A DNA stretch of 64,000 nucleotides, taken from the NCBI GenBank assembly GCA_965205915.1, contig OZ242191.1, forward strand, positions 1,364,001 through 1,428,000, read 5' to 3'. The translations under genes were made by a program, and so were the position numbers. Positions 49,919 through 58,645 of this stretch are shown here, in pieces; within the stretch, counting starts at the first letter, position 1, and each line of letters begins with the position of its first letter. The stretch is from VXMO01 sp965205915 (lineage in GTDB: Bacteria; Chloroflexota; Dehalococcoidia; UBA6926). The notes beneath the pieces are model-generated. The model did no database searches. It was not told where the DNA came from and saw only the letters and a program-made list of their open reading frames with translations.

Positions 49919-50830
49919 CTACTCCTGCCCCTCGCGTGCCTTTGCCTCTTCCTCCGCTGTGCGGCCGTGGTAACGAGCGTCGCGCTCGTTGCGGAAAGCT
50001 TCCCAACCCTTGTCCTGGAGGACTTGCAGGCGTTCCCGCGTCTCGTCGTCCTGCTGCGATGTCTTCCAGAGGTCGGCGAAATCAGGGTCGTCGCGATAGC
50101 TGAGGGCGGACCGGAATCCGGCAATCTCATAGGAGCGATTGATCAACGCCTTGTTCATTTTGACGGTGGCCTGCGGCAACGCGGCGATGCGCTGGGCGAT
50201 GGATTCCGCCTCTTCCATGACCTTGTCCGCCGGCACGACGCGATTAACCAGGCCCATGGTCAGCGCGTCCTTGGCATCCACCATGTCGCCGAGCAGGAGG
50301 ATCTCCTTTGCGCGCTTGAGCGTGACGACGTAGGGCGTCATCAAGATAGGCGGGCCGTATCCGTGGCGAATCTGAATCTCGCCGACCTTTGCGTCCTCCG
50401 CGAGCACGGTGAAATCACAGATGCCGGCGAGCTCAAACGCGAGGCCAATGGCGAATCCATGCACAGCAGCTATGACGGGCTTGCCCATCTCCCACACCTT
50501 CAAGTGCGCGCCGCCGCCGGGGGCTCCTTGCTCCGCCCCCGAATCATTCGCAAGGACGCGACGCGATGACTCGGTGATGTCCCCGCCTGCGGAAAAAGCT
50601 CTGCCCGCGCCCCGTAGAATGACAGCGCGCACGTCATCATCAGCATCGGCGTCCGTCAGAGCGGCCATCAGGGCCTGACTCAACGCGGAGTTCATGGCGT
50701 TGAGTACGCCCGGACGATGCAGTGTGATAACCGCGATGCCGCCCTCACGCTTCTCATACAAGACAGGCTGACCACCGCTCTCATCATCAACAGGCTCAGG
50801 CGGGCCGCTAGGCCGATTCTCAGTGGTCAT
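49919..50830 (-). CDS. enoyl-CoA hydratase/isomerase (crotonase) family protein
   Basis: A 303-residue crotonase. The oxyanion-hole blocks are VILRGAGRAFSAGGDI (about residues 65-80) and AVHGFAIGLAFELAGICDFT, with EIQIRHGYGPP following as in catalytic-Glu positions. It starts MTTENRPSGPPEPVDDES, an acidic leader longer than usual, and has a charged C-terminal extension. Crotonases hydrate, isomerise or cleave acyl-CoAs; the exact reaction is unknown. The gene stands alone, downstream of the cobU group. Confidence 0.9.
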   Translation of the reverse strand: MTTENRPSGPPEPVDDESGGQPVLYEKREGGIAVITLHRPGVLNAMNSALSQALMAALTDADADDDVRAVILRGAGRAFSAGGDITESSRRVLANDSGAEQGAPGGGAHLKVWEMGKPVIAAVHGFAIGLAFELAGICDFTVLAEDAKVGEIQIRHGYGPPILMTPYVVTLKRAKEILLLGDMVDAKDALTMGLVNRVVPADKVMEEAESIAQRIAALPQATVKMNKALINRSYEIAGFRSALSYRDDPDFADLWKTSQQDDETRERLQVLQDKGWEAFRNERDARYHGRTAEEEAKAREGQE

Positions 50831-50923
50831 GAGGTTATGGACTCCTTTGTCGATTCGTGCGGTTTCCGGTTCGCGTGATCGGTTGGCCGTCCGCGCCCCG
50901 CGATTGTAGCAGGGACAGGCCTA

Positions 50924-50983
50924 TCCCATGTCCCGATACGGCCTCGCTCCCAGCGCCTTCACATCCACCGCCAAGCCTGTCAT
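50924..50983 (-). pseudogene. duplicated 3' end of cobU
   Basis: The minus strand here encodes MTGLAVDVKALGARPYRDMG and a stop, close to the CobU C-terminus MAGLAVDVKALGGRPYRDME. About 53 of 59 bases match 51393-51451. The rest of cobU is absent. With the intact gene it brackets the small membrane gene 50980-51378. Confidence 0.85.
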
Positions 50984-51378
50984 CCTCGCCACCGGCCGCA
51001 AACCATTCGCGCCGCCCATCCCGCAATGAATGCCACGGATGCAAAACCACCATAAATCGTTGAAAGGACAATCGTGAACGGAAAGGGTTCAACATCGTAA
51101 GTGTCTGCGCCAAACACACGAAAAGCTACAGAAAGACTGAGAAATGTACTCAAAGGGAAAGACATCACGCCGATGAATGCTGCGCCGAAGAACCTTGGCG
51201 CCAACCAGCCTGCAAGGATCGGGGACACGCCTAGCGCCACAAACGCCACCAGAATTCCAAGCCAGGTTTCAGAGCGGTCGAGCACGGTGGAGCTCATCGC
51301 GATTCCCGCTCCGGTAATCAGGGCGGGGGCAACAATTCGCACGCTAAAGGCTCTGGCGCCGGCCATATCACGCGGCAT
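50980..51378 (-). CDS. small membrane protein, unknown
   Basis: A 132-residue protein with four hydrophobic stretches (IVAPALITGAGIAMSSTVL, WLGILVAFVALGVSPILAGW, FFGAAFIGVMSFPLSTFLS, IVLSTIYGGFASVAFIAGW). It starts 10 bases after the cobU stop and its own TGA overlaps the ATG of the duplicated cobU end. Neither partner nor family is recognised. Bracketed by the cobU duplication, so it looks like inserted cargo. Confidence 0.6.
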   Translation of the reverse strand: MPRDMAGARAFSVRIVAPALITGAGIAMSSTVLDRSETWLGILVAFVALGVSPILAGWLAPRFFGAAFIGVMSFPLSTFLSLSVAFRVFGADTYDVEPFPFTIVLSTIYGGFASVAFIAGWAARMVCGRWRG

Positions 51379-51388
51379 GTTTTTAGAA

Positions 51389-51952
51389 CTACTCCATATC
51401 CCGATACGGCCTCCCGCCCAGCGCCTTCACATCCACCGCCAACCCCGCCATCATCAGATACACACGCTCCGCCTGCGCCGCAAACAACTGGTTCACCCGT
51501 CCCAGCGCGTCCTGGTAGGCACGGCCAAGCTCAGTCGGCGGCACGACGCCCTTGCCAACTTCGTTTGTCACGACGATCTCTTCGGCGTCAGAGGCGGCGC
51601 ATGCGGCCAGCAACGCCTCTGACGCTATGACGATGCGCCTTTCGGCATCGACGCGCCCCTCCATGTCCACCAGCAGGTTGCTCATCCATAGCGTCAGGCA
51701 ATCGAGCAACAGGATGTCGTATGCGGACTGTACTGAATCCAGACTTACCACAATAGCGCGCGGGGCTTCGAGCGTGTGCCAATGCGCGGGGCGATTGCGC
51801 TTGTGGTTCTCGATGCGTTGCCGCATCTCGTCGTCAAGCGCCTCCGCCGTCGCGACAAATATGACGCGGTCATACTGCTCGGCGAGTTTCTCCGCAAACG
51901 CGCTCTTGCCGGAACGCGCTCCGCCGATGATGAGTGTCAGTCCCGCGCCCAT
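51389..51952 (-). CDS. cobU: adenosylcobinamide kinase/guanylyltransferase CobU
   Basis: A 187-residue bifunctional enzyme that phosphorylates adenosylcobinamide and then adds GMP in the late steps of cobalamin assembly. P-loop: LTLIIGGARSGKSAFAEKLA (G-G-x-R-S-G-K-S, a CobU hallmark). Also AEALDDEMRQRIENHKRNRP, LLDCLTLWMSNLL, VTNEVGKGVVPPTELGRAYQD. Normal length. It overlaps nothing, with cobS remnant 9 bases upstream. Confidence 0.95.
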   Translation of the reverse strand: MGAGLTLIIGGARSGKSAFAEKLAEQYDRVIFVATAEALDDEMRQRIENHKRNRPAHWHTLEAPRAIVVSLDSVQSAYDILLLDCLTLWMSNLLVDMEGRVDAERRIVIASEALLAACAASDAEEIVVTNEVGKGVVPPTELGRAYQDALGRVNQLFAAQAERVYLMMAGLAVDVKALGGRPYRDME

Positions 51953-51961
51953 CGTTCTCTC

Positions 51962-52357
51962 CTACGGGGCATAGGAATCATCCCCGCCCCAAAGGTCAAT
52001 GTTCAGGCTGATGGAAAGCGGTTCAACACTGCCCCCCACTACCATCGGCACCGCGGCAACCAACATCGCCATCGTTGCCAGTTCGTTCACAGCGCCGTAG
52101 ACATCTCCCGTCACGCCGCCGAGTCGTCTCGTCGCGAACTGTCCCACGACCAGCGCCGTCGCGCCGGCCACGGCCAGCAGCGCGATCCCCGTCGGCCCGG
52201 CGAACACAATGGCGGCTGCTACGGCAAGAATGGTCGCGATCAGCGTCTGAATCCGCGTGCCACCCGCAAGGAACGCCGTACCAAGACCGTCCTCTCGACG
52301 CGCATAGGGAAACGCCGTCGCGCGCTCCGGCCACCGCCGCGAGTGCGCGCCTCGTTC
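51962..52357 (-). pseudogene. cobS: cobalamin synthase CobS, N-terminally truncated
   Basis: CobS is the integral membrane enzyme that joins the lower ligand to GDP-cobinamide, the last step in cobalamin synthesis. The minus-strand frame closes at a TGA (52358-52360) and then reads ERGAHSRRWPERATAFPYAR, followed by REDGLGTAFLAGG, two hydrophobic helices and RRLGGVTGDVYGAVNELATM, the conserved CobS C-terminal block. Normal CobS is about 250 residues; only about 132 remain and the N-terminal half with the active-site Asp motif is missing. No in-frame start is obvious except an internal Met (52207). DarG ends 111 bases upstream of it. Confidence 0.8.
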
Positions 52358-52468
52358 TCAGACCGGCTCATGTCTGAATCCGCCCCATAAGCGCTGATGC
52401 CCGTTATGGCACGACGATGAGTAGGATACAGCGGCGCGTGTTAGCGGCACGAAAGGAGGGACGGTAGG

Positions 52469-53530
52469 TCAGGCGGACGTGTCAGGCGACGTGGAAATCC
52501 AGCCCTGTTCGCTCAGCGTATCGAAGGCAAGTTGTATCTGCCGTTCAGAGAATTGCCTCTTGCGGTCGTTCCAAGCATAGGTGGCCGCAATTGCCTTTTC
52601 GACCGTATCCGCCTCTTCGTGTTTGGCCACCCAATGAACTGTTGTCAGGAGTTCAAGCCCGAAGGGAGTTTCAAAGCCATCAGTGAGATGTGCGATTCGC
52701 TCAATGCGGCCATAGGTCGCATGGGAGGAGGTTAGGAACCGCCTGGCGTCCCTCTCCGCCCCGGGCAAAAGACTGACAGGCTTTTGGGGAGCATCTCCTC
52801 CCTCCCCATATCCAGTGATGAAATGGCTGTTCATCGCCCTTAGGACCTGCCGCAGATTAGCGGCATAGGGGCCATATTGCTCCTTGAGTATTCGCAGCTT
52901 CAGGGGCTCGCCCGCCTCTTGCAGAAAATACATAAGCTTGTGAATTTCGAGCAGCGTCAAAGCTGGATCAAATGATGCCTTCCTGTAGCGCGCCATTAGG
53001 GCTATAAGGGCTGCACGCCCGGGCGTCATTTCCGGCGGATCTGTCGAGCGGTTCGATCGCCCATCTGCAGGTAGGCTGCCCGGTTCGAATACAATTATGT
53101 GTGTGGCTTCGTTGCGAACAAGCGCCGACTCAATCTTGTGTCGAATAACGGGCCACGGTAGGCCACCCAAGTCGCTAGCCAGGGCGGGAATCGCGATGGA
53201 CTTTATTTTCCGCAAGTGTATCTCGCGCGACAGCGATCGAAGCCCCGCTTCAATATCCTCAATTTTGCTCTTGCCCCGCCAGTGCCGCTTGGACGGAAAG
53301 TTGATGATGTAGCGTGGCCCCTCGGCCACGTCCGTTTCCGTGACGAACATGGTGCCGGGTTGAACCCTGCCACGGTCGCACGCGTCCTTGTACTCCTTGA
53401 AATTTGCGGGGAACCTATCTTTGAACTGAAGGGCAATACCCCGACCCATCACGCCAACGCAGTTGACGCTGTTAACCAACGCCTCCACGTCCGCCTTAAA
53501 GATGTCCCCCTTGGTGTACTCAATGGGCAC
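52469..53530 (-). CDS. darG: DarG antitoxin (DNA ADP-ribosylglycohydrolase)
   Basis: A 353-residue protein. N-terminal macrodomain: GDIFKADVEALVNSVNCVGV, GRGIALQFKDRFP, and IPALASDLGGLPWPVI, the features of the DarG macrodomain that removes ADP-ribose from thymidine in DNA. The C-terminal about 180 residues (LTLLEIHKLMYFLQEAGEPL, YGPYAANLRQVLRAMN) resemble the DUF4065/SocA-like module that binds DarT. It starts 16 bases after the DarT stop and is cotranscribed. It protects against DarT and supports abortive infection. Confidence 0.9.
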   Translation of the reverse strand: MPIEYTKGDIFKADVEALVNSVNCVGVMGRGIALQFKDRFPANFKEYKDACDRGRVQPGTMFVTETDVAEGPRYIINFPSKRHWRGKSKIEDIEAGLRSLSREIHLRKIKSIAIPALASDLGGLPWPVIRHKIESALVRNEATHIIVFEPGSLPADGRSNRSTDPPEMTPGRAALIALMARYRKASFDPALTLLEIHKLMYFLQEAGEPLKLRILKEQYGPYAANLRQVLRAMNSHFITGYGEGGDAPQKPVSLLPGAERDARRFLTSSHATYGRIERIAHLTDGFETPFGLELLTTVHWVAKHEEADTVEKAIAATYAWNDRKRQFSERQIQLAFDTLSEQGWISTSPDTSA

Positions 53531-53546
53531 AGCATCCCCCTCACAG

Positions 53547-54179
53547 TCAATAGTACCAACCTCGCCTGATCTCGACGACTGGATTGTAGAGTTCGCCAGC
53601 TAAAATCGAAGAAACTCGGTCTGCGATGCCTTTGTTATGCACACCGATGCGCCGAAACAGATGCCACGGGAAGCTCTCTTCAATCAGAAACTCGGCCATC
53701 TTCACATCGCCTTGGCCCGCCCAGCTTTTGGATTGAATGACACCCCAGTCAATCTTGTGCAGGTGGCGCAAGTCGGCGTAGTCGTTCGCCGCTCGCGTGG
53801 CCGCGTTGGAGGTCGTAAAAGCCCAGCGCTTTTCTTCTTGGGCAGCCCATGCGATTGCCTGATGAAGATCCGCTTCTAGGTGAATGATGCGTGATTGTCC
53901 GCCACGGTTAGGCACGTTCAAGTTGCTGCCCGTGTAGTTGAGAAACAACAGGACAGATCGCGGACAAAAATAGAACGGAACACACTCTCCAACAGTGAGA
54001 CCATCATGACTCAGCAGGCGTCGGGTCAAGCGAAACCCCTTGATATCCGGGTCTCCAATTCCGGTTCCCGCAATGTTCTGCCGCCTCACCTCGGCATCCG
54101 AGAGCAGCCCACCCTCCGTCAGAATTGACGGCAAGCGGTCGATATGGACGATGTGATAGATCCTTGGTTGAAGCGGCAT
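53547..54179 (-). CDS. darT: DarT toxin (DUF4433 DNA ADP-ribosyltransferase)
   Basis: A 210-residue toxin that attaches ADP-ribose to thymidine in single-stranded DNA. Seen are the N-terminal YHIVHIDRLPSILTEGGLLS (NAD-binding start), VPFYFCPRSVLLFL, GQSRIIHLEAD, and MAEFLIEESFPWHLFRRIG, whose Glu in AEFL lies at the DarT catalytic-Glu position. The start is at MPLQPRIYH (54179); an ATG two codons earlier (54185) is equally possible, whereas 54329 adds a poor tail. Together with darG it makes a complete phage-defence-type module. Confidence 0.9.
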   Translation of the reverse strand: MPLQPRIYHIVHIDRLPSILTEGGLLSDAEVRRQNIAGTGIGDPDIKGFRLTRRLLSHDGLTVGECVPFYFCPRSVLLFLNYTGSNLNVPNRGGQSRIIHLEADLHQAIAWAAQEEKRWAFTTSNAATRAANDYADLRHLHKIDWGVIQSKSWAGQGDVKMAEFLIEESFPWHLFRRIGVHNKGIADRVSSILAGELYNPVVEIRRGWYY

Positions 54180-54354
54180 AGTCATTACAGAACTAATGTA
54201 TACCATCGACTCATGGTCACGGTCACCAGGTTCATCCACGAAAACCCGCTTGCGCCACCGCCCGTGATACGCCACTATTGCCGTGATTGGCGCGTGGACG
54301 GGCAGTTCACGGCGTTGACTTGGAGGCACGGCCTATAGGGGTAAGGAGAAGACG

Positions 54355-55440
54355 ATGACAAACAATGACTCAGAATTTGATTGGGGTCCGACGCGGGAAT
54401 TCGTCGGCAAGGACATCATGATTGAGCCGAAGACCGGCATCGATGCGGTGGAGCGCAGCGCCATCCGTCGGCAGATGGAAGTGCTGGAGTTCGACTGCCC
54501 GCTGCACTTCGACGATGCCATCGCGCAGAAGTACGGCTATGGCGGCGTCTTCGCGCCGGCGCACATGATTCAGGTCTTCCAGACGGCCTCAATGTGGGAG
54601 CCGGGGATAGGCACGATCTGGCCGACGGACGATCCGCATTTTACCAACTCCGGCACGGGACGCGCTGGCAAGACGGAGAACGTCCCCTCGCCCGGCACCG
54701 CCGGATTCGTCACGGACCTCGAGGTCGAGACACTCAAGCCGCTGTACCTCGGTGAGCGCGTCACGCAGGTCTCACAGACCTTGCTTGACGTAAATCCACG
54801 CAAGACGAGGGTCGGCGACGGCGCGTTCCTAACCTATGAGTCGATGTTCCAGAACCAGGACGGTGTTCCGGTGGGCCGCCAGCTGATGGTCAGCTACACC
54901 TACATCCCGAATCCGCAGGCGGGCGGCGCCGCAGCCGCGGCCGGAGGCGGCGAGAAGCCGGCGCGGACGATTGAGCCTCGTTCGAATCCGTCCGTCGACT
55001 GGGATTTCCAACGCTACTGGGAGGACGTGAATGAGGGTGATGAGGTTCCCGCGGTCCACTATCCGCTGACGATTCAGCGCATGGTGATGGCGGCGGGCGC
55101 GAATCGCGATTTCAACGCGATTCACCACAACACCGTGGTTGCGCAGGCGGGCGGCGCGGCGGACATGTACGCCATGAACTACTTCCACAACGGCATGTGG
55201 GAGCGCGTCGCGCGAGAGTTTATCGGGCTGGGCGGCAAGATCAAGCAGATCGGCTCGTTCCGGATGCGCGTGTTCAGCACCGTCGGCGATACCGTCGTCA
55301 CGGGCGGCACGGTGAAGCGCAAGTGGCAAGAGAACGGCGAGAACCTCGTCGAGCTCGATCTGACGTCCGTTCTCTCCACCAGCGGCAACACCTCCGTAGG
55401 CCCCGGCCCCATCATCGCCACGCTACCGAGTAAGAGCTAA
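54355..55440 (+). CDS. MaoC-like dehydratase, double-hotdog (FAS1-like plus MaoC)
   Basis: A 361-residue acyl dehydratase with two hotdog domains. The N-terminal FAS1-like domain has FDCPLHFDDAIAQKYGYGGV followed by FAPAHMIQVFQ. The C-terminal MaoC domain has RMVMAAGANRDFNAIHHNTV, where D-x4-H is the R-specific hydratase catalytic dyad. It likely hydrates an acyl-CoA or ACP thioester; the substrate is unknown. AAGGAGA lies 5 bases before the ATG. It is separated from the second Fic gene by a hairpin. Confidence 0.88.
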   Translation: MTNNDSEFDWGPTREFVGKDIMIEPKTGIDAVERSAIRRQMEVLEFDCPLHFDDAIAQKYGYGGVFAPAHMIQVFQTASMWEPGIGTIWPTDDPHFTNSGTGRAGKTENVPSPGTAGFVTDLEVETLKPLYLGERVTQVSQTLLDVNPRKTRVGDGAFLTYESMFQNQDGVPVGRQLMVSYTYIPNPQAGGAAAAAGGGEKPARTIEPRSNPSVDWDFQRYWEDVNEGDEVPAVHYPLTIQRMVMAAGANRDFNAIHHNTVVAQAGGAADMYAMNYFHNGMWERVAREFIGLGGKIKQIGSFRMRVFSTVGDTVVTGGTVKRKWQENGENLVELDLTSVLSTSGNTSVGPGPIIATLPSKS

Positions 55441-55491
55441 TCGCCGACAATTTGCCGAGACCTAGCAGTTGCGGTTTGGAGTGGAACAAAT

Positions 55492-55513
55492 GGGGCGGGC
55501 GAAAGCCCGCCCC
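55492..55513. terminator. GC-perfect 9-bp hairpin with GAAA loop
   Basis: GGGGCGGGC-GAAA-GCCCGCCCC lies between convergent MaoC-like and Fic genes. The very stable tetraloop hairpin is probably a terminator or end-protector, although no long U-run follows on either strand. Confidence 0.6.
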
Positions 55514-55568
55514 CGCGTCAGTTCTTGGAAAATATTGGGCGCGCCTTTGTAACTCCGTGCAAATTCAC

Positions 55569-56720
55569 TTACGGGAGTAACTGGGGCTGACTCTCCGCAG
55601 ATGTCCCTTGATCCGGTGGCTCGGCGTCCACGCGTTCTTCAGTAACAGACCGGAACACGTCCAGGGCGCGCTCCGTCGGTTCATAGCGCGATGCCCTGCC
55701 ACGCCCCACGCGCGCGAGTATGTTGGCGTCGACCAGGGCGGTCAGGTGCCGGGTAGCCGTATTGAATGTCACCTCCGCAATGTGCCGATAGATACTGTTC
55801 GTTACCGTGCCGGATCGGCACGCAAGCTCGACCAGAGTTGCTTGGGCCGGTTCAAGCGAGAAGCTATCCATGAACGCTCGCAGCACACGATTATATGTTT
55901 CCAATTCATTGGCCGCCGCTACCGCCTGCGTTGCGTGGGCACGCAGATAGTAGTCGATCCAAGGGGTCACATTGCCGAACTGCGGCTGATAGAGGGGGCC
56001 CTGAGAGCGGTTGAGAGCGGCGTAATATGACTGCGCGTCACGCCCAAAGAACTCCTCCAGTGAAACAAGCTCATAAGACTTGAGGCCGCTGCGGTAGAGG
56101 ATCAGCGTCTCAAGGATGCGAGCCGATCTTCCATTGCCATCAAGAAACGGGTGGATCGCTACGAAGTTGAGATGGGCTAACCCCGCGCGTGTGTAGGGCT
56201 CAATCCTGAGAGCATCAGTGTTCAACCATTCGACGAATTCCGTCATCAGAGGCACGACATCCTCGGGCGGCGGAGGCCTGAAAACAACGCGACCACTAAT
56301 GCGGTCGACCACGTAATTCTGATCTGTTCGGTAACGCCCCGGGGCGTATAGTGGGGACAGCGACTTTGACACATAGTGGTGGATCGTTCGAATGGTGTCG
56401 TCGGTGAGGCTGGAGGTCGGGTTCGCTGCCACGTCCTGCACGTAGCTGATTGCCTCGGCGTAGTTGCGAACCTCCTGCAAACTGTCAGACGGCGCGCCCA
56501 CACTCTCGCCGCGAAGAAGACTCTCTGCTTGTCCGAGCGTGAGCTGGTTCCCTTCGATGCGCGTGGAGAAGTGGGCGCTAACGGCAATGGCATGACGGCG
56601 GAGCGCGCCATAGACGGCGCTAGGTTCCAACAGGCCTCGGTCAAGAATCTCCCGTGTCCGAGTGAGCGCCTGTAGAGTCTGTTCGGATTCCAGTGAGCCA
56701 CCACCTCGCAAATAGAGCAT
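55569..56720 (-). CDS. Fic/DOC family protein (second Fic gene)
   Basis: A 383-residue class II Fic protein. The inhibitory motif is STRIEGNQL (residues about 57-65, [ST]xxxE[GN]), and the catalytic motif is IHPFLDGNGRSARI, with a flap-like GRYRTDQNYV upstream. A C-terminal winged helix (GTVTNSIYRHIAEVTFNTAT, TALVDANILARVGRGRASRY) follows. Fic enzymes AMPylate target proteins, and this helix normally keeps the enzyme off. No antitoxin partner is needed in class II. Differs strongly from the first Fic gene. Confidence 0.92.
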   Translation of the reverse strand: MLYLRGGGSLESEQTLQALTRTREILDRGLLEPSAVYGALRRHAIAVSAHFSTRIEGNQLTLGQAESLLRGESVGAPSDSLQEVRNYAEAISYVQDVAANPTSSLTDDTIRTIHHYVSKSLSPLYAPGRYRTDQNYVVDRISGRVVFRPPPPEDVVPLMTEFVEWLNTDALRIEPYTRAGLAHLNFVAIHPFLDGNGRSARILETLILYRSGLKSYELVSLEEFFGRDAQSYYAALNRSQGPLYQPQFGNVTPWIDYYLRAHATQAVAAANELETYNRVLRAFMDSFSLEPAQATLVELACRSGTVTNSIYRHIAEVTFNTATRHLTALVDANILARVGRGRASRYEPTERALDVFRSVTEERVDAEPPDQGTSAESQPQLLP

Positions 56721-56873
56721 CGATCTTCCGTTGCGCCCCTTCCTCGCAGATAATGCGCCATTGTATCACGTAATCACACTAATGATGTAATAAAAAGACA
56801 TCAATGAGGTATTTAGTGCCGACAATGCCACACCGAAAGAGAAGGCTCTAAGCAGGAATGCGCCTCAATCTAC

Positions 56874-57554
56874 TTACCCCGCGACCCGCCCCAGCGCCGA
56901 ACTCAAAAACTCCCCCACCCGCCGGGCCAGGTTCATCTCTTCGCCCCACCAGAAGTGGTCCGTCTGCGGCGCGATGTAGATCTCCGTCGCGCCCGACATC
57001 TGCCCTGCCAGGCTCCTCACACGCTCCACCGTCGCGAAGTTGTCCGCCTCGCCCGTCGCGATGAGTTTCGGCATCGTGAGAGCCGCGAAAGTCTCGGGCG
57101 CCGCGTCATCGTCGATGGCCGGAGAGATCAGCGCTAACGCCGCCAGACCCAGCGCTCCACGCGCCGCGCCGAGCGCTACGCCGCCGCCAAATGAATACCC
57201 GGCCAGCCCGACGCGCATCTCATCGGGCAACTCATCCGCGACCGCTCCCGTCGCGAGGGCTTGTAGAGCCGCAAGCGCGTCATCCTGCTCGCCGATGCCG
57301 TTGTCGTATGAGCCGCCGCTGCGTCCTGCGCCGCGGAAGTTGAATCGCAGCGCCGCGAGTCCATAGGCCACGACGCTCGACGATATGGCCACCACGATGT
57401 TATTCGTCATCTCGCCGCCGTATTGCGGGTGGGGATGACAGATGACGACGCCCGCAGTCGGCGTCGCCACTCCCTCATCGGGCAGGTCAAGCTGTCCTTC
57501 AAGTACGATTCCGTCGGTTGAGTTGATGCTAACGCTGCGCGTGCGAATGGCCAT
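56874..57554 (-). CDS. alpha/beta hydrolase (YtmA-like dienelactone-type)
   Basis: A 226-residue hydrolase. Nucleophile elbow GYSFGGGVAL, His-Pro motif CHPHPQYGGEMTNNIV (typical of the COG2945/dienelactone-hydrolase-like group), RFNFRGAGRSGGSYD and a C-terminal DHFWWGEE carrying the catalytic His. The ATG at 57554 (MAIRTRSVSINSTDG) is chosen as the family start. Substrate unknown. Confidence 0.85.
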   Translation of the reverse strand: MAIRTRSVSINSTDGIVLEGQLDLPDEGVATPTAGVVICHPHPQYGGEMTNNIVVAISSSVVAYGLAALRFNFRGAGRSGGSYDNGIGEQDDALAALQALATGAVADELPDEMRVGLAGYSFGGGVALGAARGALGLAALALISPAIDDDAAPETFAALTMPKLIATGEADNFATVERVRSLAGQMSGATEIYIAPQTDHFWWGEEMNLARRVGEFLSSALGRVAG

Positions 57555-57721
57555 GCCCCCTGTCTGCCGGCTCCATGCGTACATCACATTTAACACTACG
57601 GACGCTCATTGCGGCTATCCGTCGTGCAGGGCATTAGGCATCGTCGATATAATTGTGACAAGAATAACGAACGAGCGGCCCAAAACGTCAAAAAGAGGGT
57701 CAAAAGCAGCGGGGAGGCGAC

Positions 57722-58495
57722 TTGGTAACGACACAGGATCGATCACAGGAGGGCGAGCGCGCGCCGCGCCGTTTTCAGCAGGAAATGGCGACGGCGAAGA
57801 TCGTCGAGCGGCGCGACCTGACCGAGGACCTGTGGATCGTCAAGCTCGAGCCGTCGATTCCGTTCCAGTTCAAGCCCGGGCAGTACTGCACCATCGGCGC
57901 GGAGGGCATCGAGCGACCATACTCCATCGTATCAGCGCCGGGAGAGCCGCTGTTGGAGCTGTTCGTCGAGCTTGTGCCGCCGCCGGACGGACAGTTGACG
58001 CCCGTGCTGTACAAGCTGGATATCGGCACAGAGTTGACGCTGCGGCCCAAGCCGAAGGGTATCTTCACGCTCGACCGCAAGGCGGATACGCATGTGTTTG
58101 TCTCGACGGTCACCGGCGTCGCGCCGACCGTGAGCATTCTCCGCCAAGCCCTGATGACGGGCGAGACGGAGGGCAAGCAGTTCCATGTGCTTGATGGCGG
58201 CAGCTTCTGCCATGAACTGGCCTATCGCGATGAGCTGCAGGCGCTGGCCGATGAGCACGATTTCATCCACTTCACGCCCACAGTCAGCCGCCCGAACGAT
58301 CCCCACAACGCCGACTGGACGGGCGCGACGGGCCGCGTCAACATCCTCATCGAGGACTATCTACGAGACAACAACATTGATCCGGAGACATCCGTCGTCT
58401 ACGCCTGCGGCCACCCCGGCATGATTGAGGACGTCAAGGAGCGCATGACCCACGCCGGCTACGGCTTCAAAGAAGAACGCTTCTGGAAGGACTAG
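57722..58495 (+). CDS. ferredoxin-NADP(+) reductase-like flavoprotein
   Basis: A 257-residue FAD/NAD(P) reductase. FAD motif ERPYSIVSAP (RxYS), the NAD(P) site STVTGVAPTVSILRQAL (G-x-G/A-P), and ACGHPGMIEDVKERM with a final FWKD. The layout is that of ferredoxin/flavodoxin reductases. The start is probably TTG (57722) with GGGGAGG four bases upstream. The electron partner is not visible in the window. Confidence 0.9.
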   Translation: MVTTQDRSQEGERAPRRFQQEMATAKIVERRDLTEDLWIVKLEPSIPFQFKPGQYCTIGAEGIERPYSIVSAPGEPLLELFVELVPPPDGQLTPVLYKLDIGTELTLRPKPKGIFTLDRKADTHVFVSTVTGVAPTVSILRQALMTGETEGKQFHVLDGGSFCHELAYRDELQALADEHDFIHFTPTVSRPNDPHNADWTGATGRVNILIEDYLRDNNIDPETSVVYACGHPGMIEDVKERMTHAGYGFKEERFWKD

Positions 58496-58645
58496 GTTAG
58501 GGGGCGGCATCTTGCTGTGGCGATTGGAGTTGGTGCGGCCGCACAAGACACCCGTCCAGCAGTCCCATGAAGAGCGGGGATCAGTGGCTCGCGCTCCGGC
58601 TTAGGAATCGGAAGCCATCAATCTACTGTGTTCCAGTCTTGTTCC

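Noticed and set aside
54213..54338. small plus-strand gene (MVTVTRFIHENPL...) before the MaoC-like gene
   Set aside because: It is short, has no clear ribosome site and overlaps the region upstream of darT; no conserved pattern.
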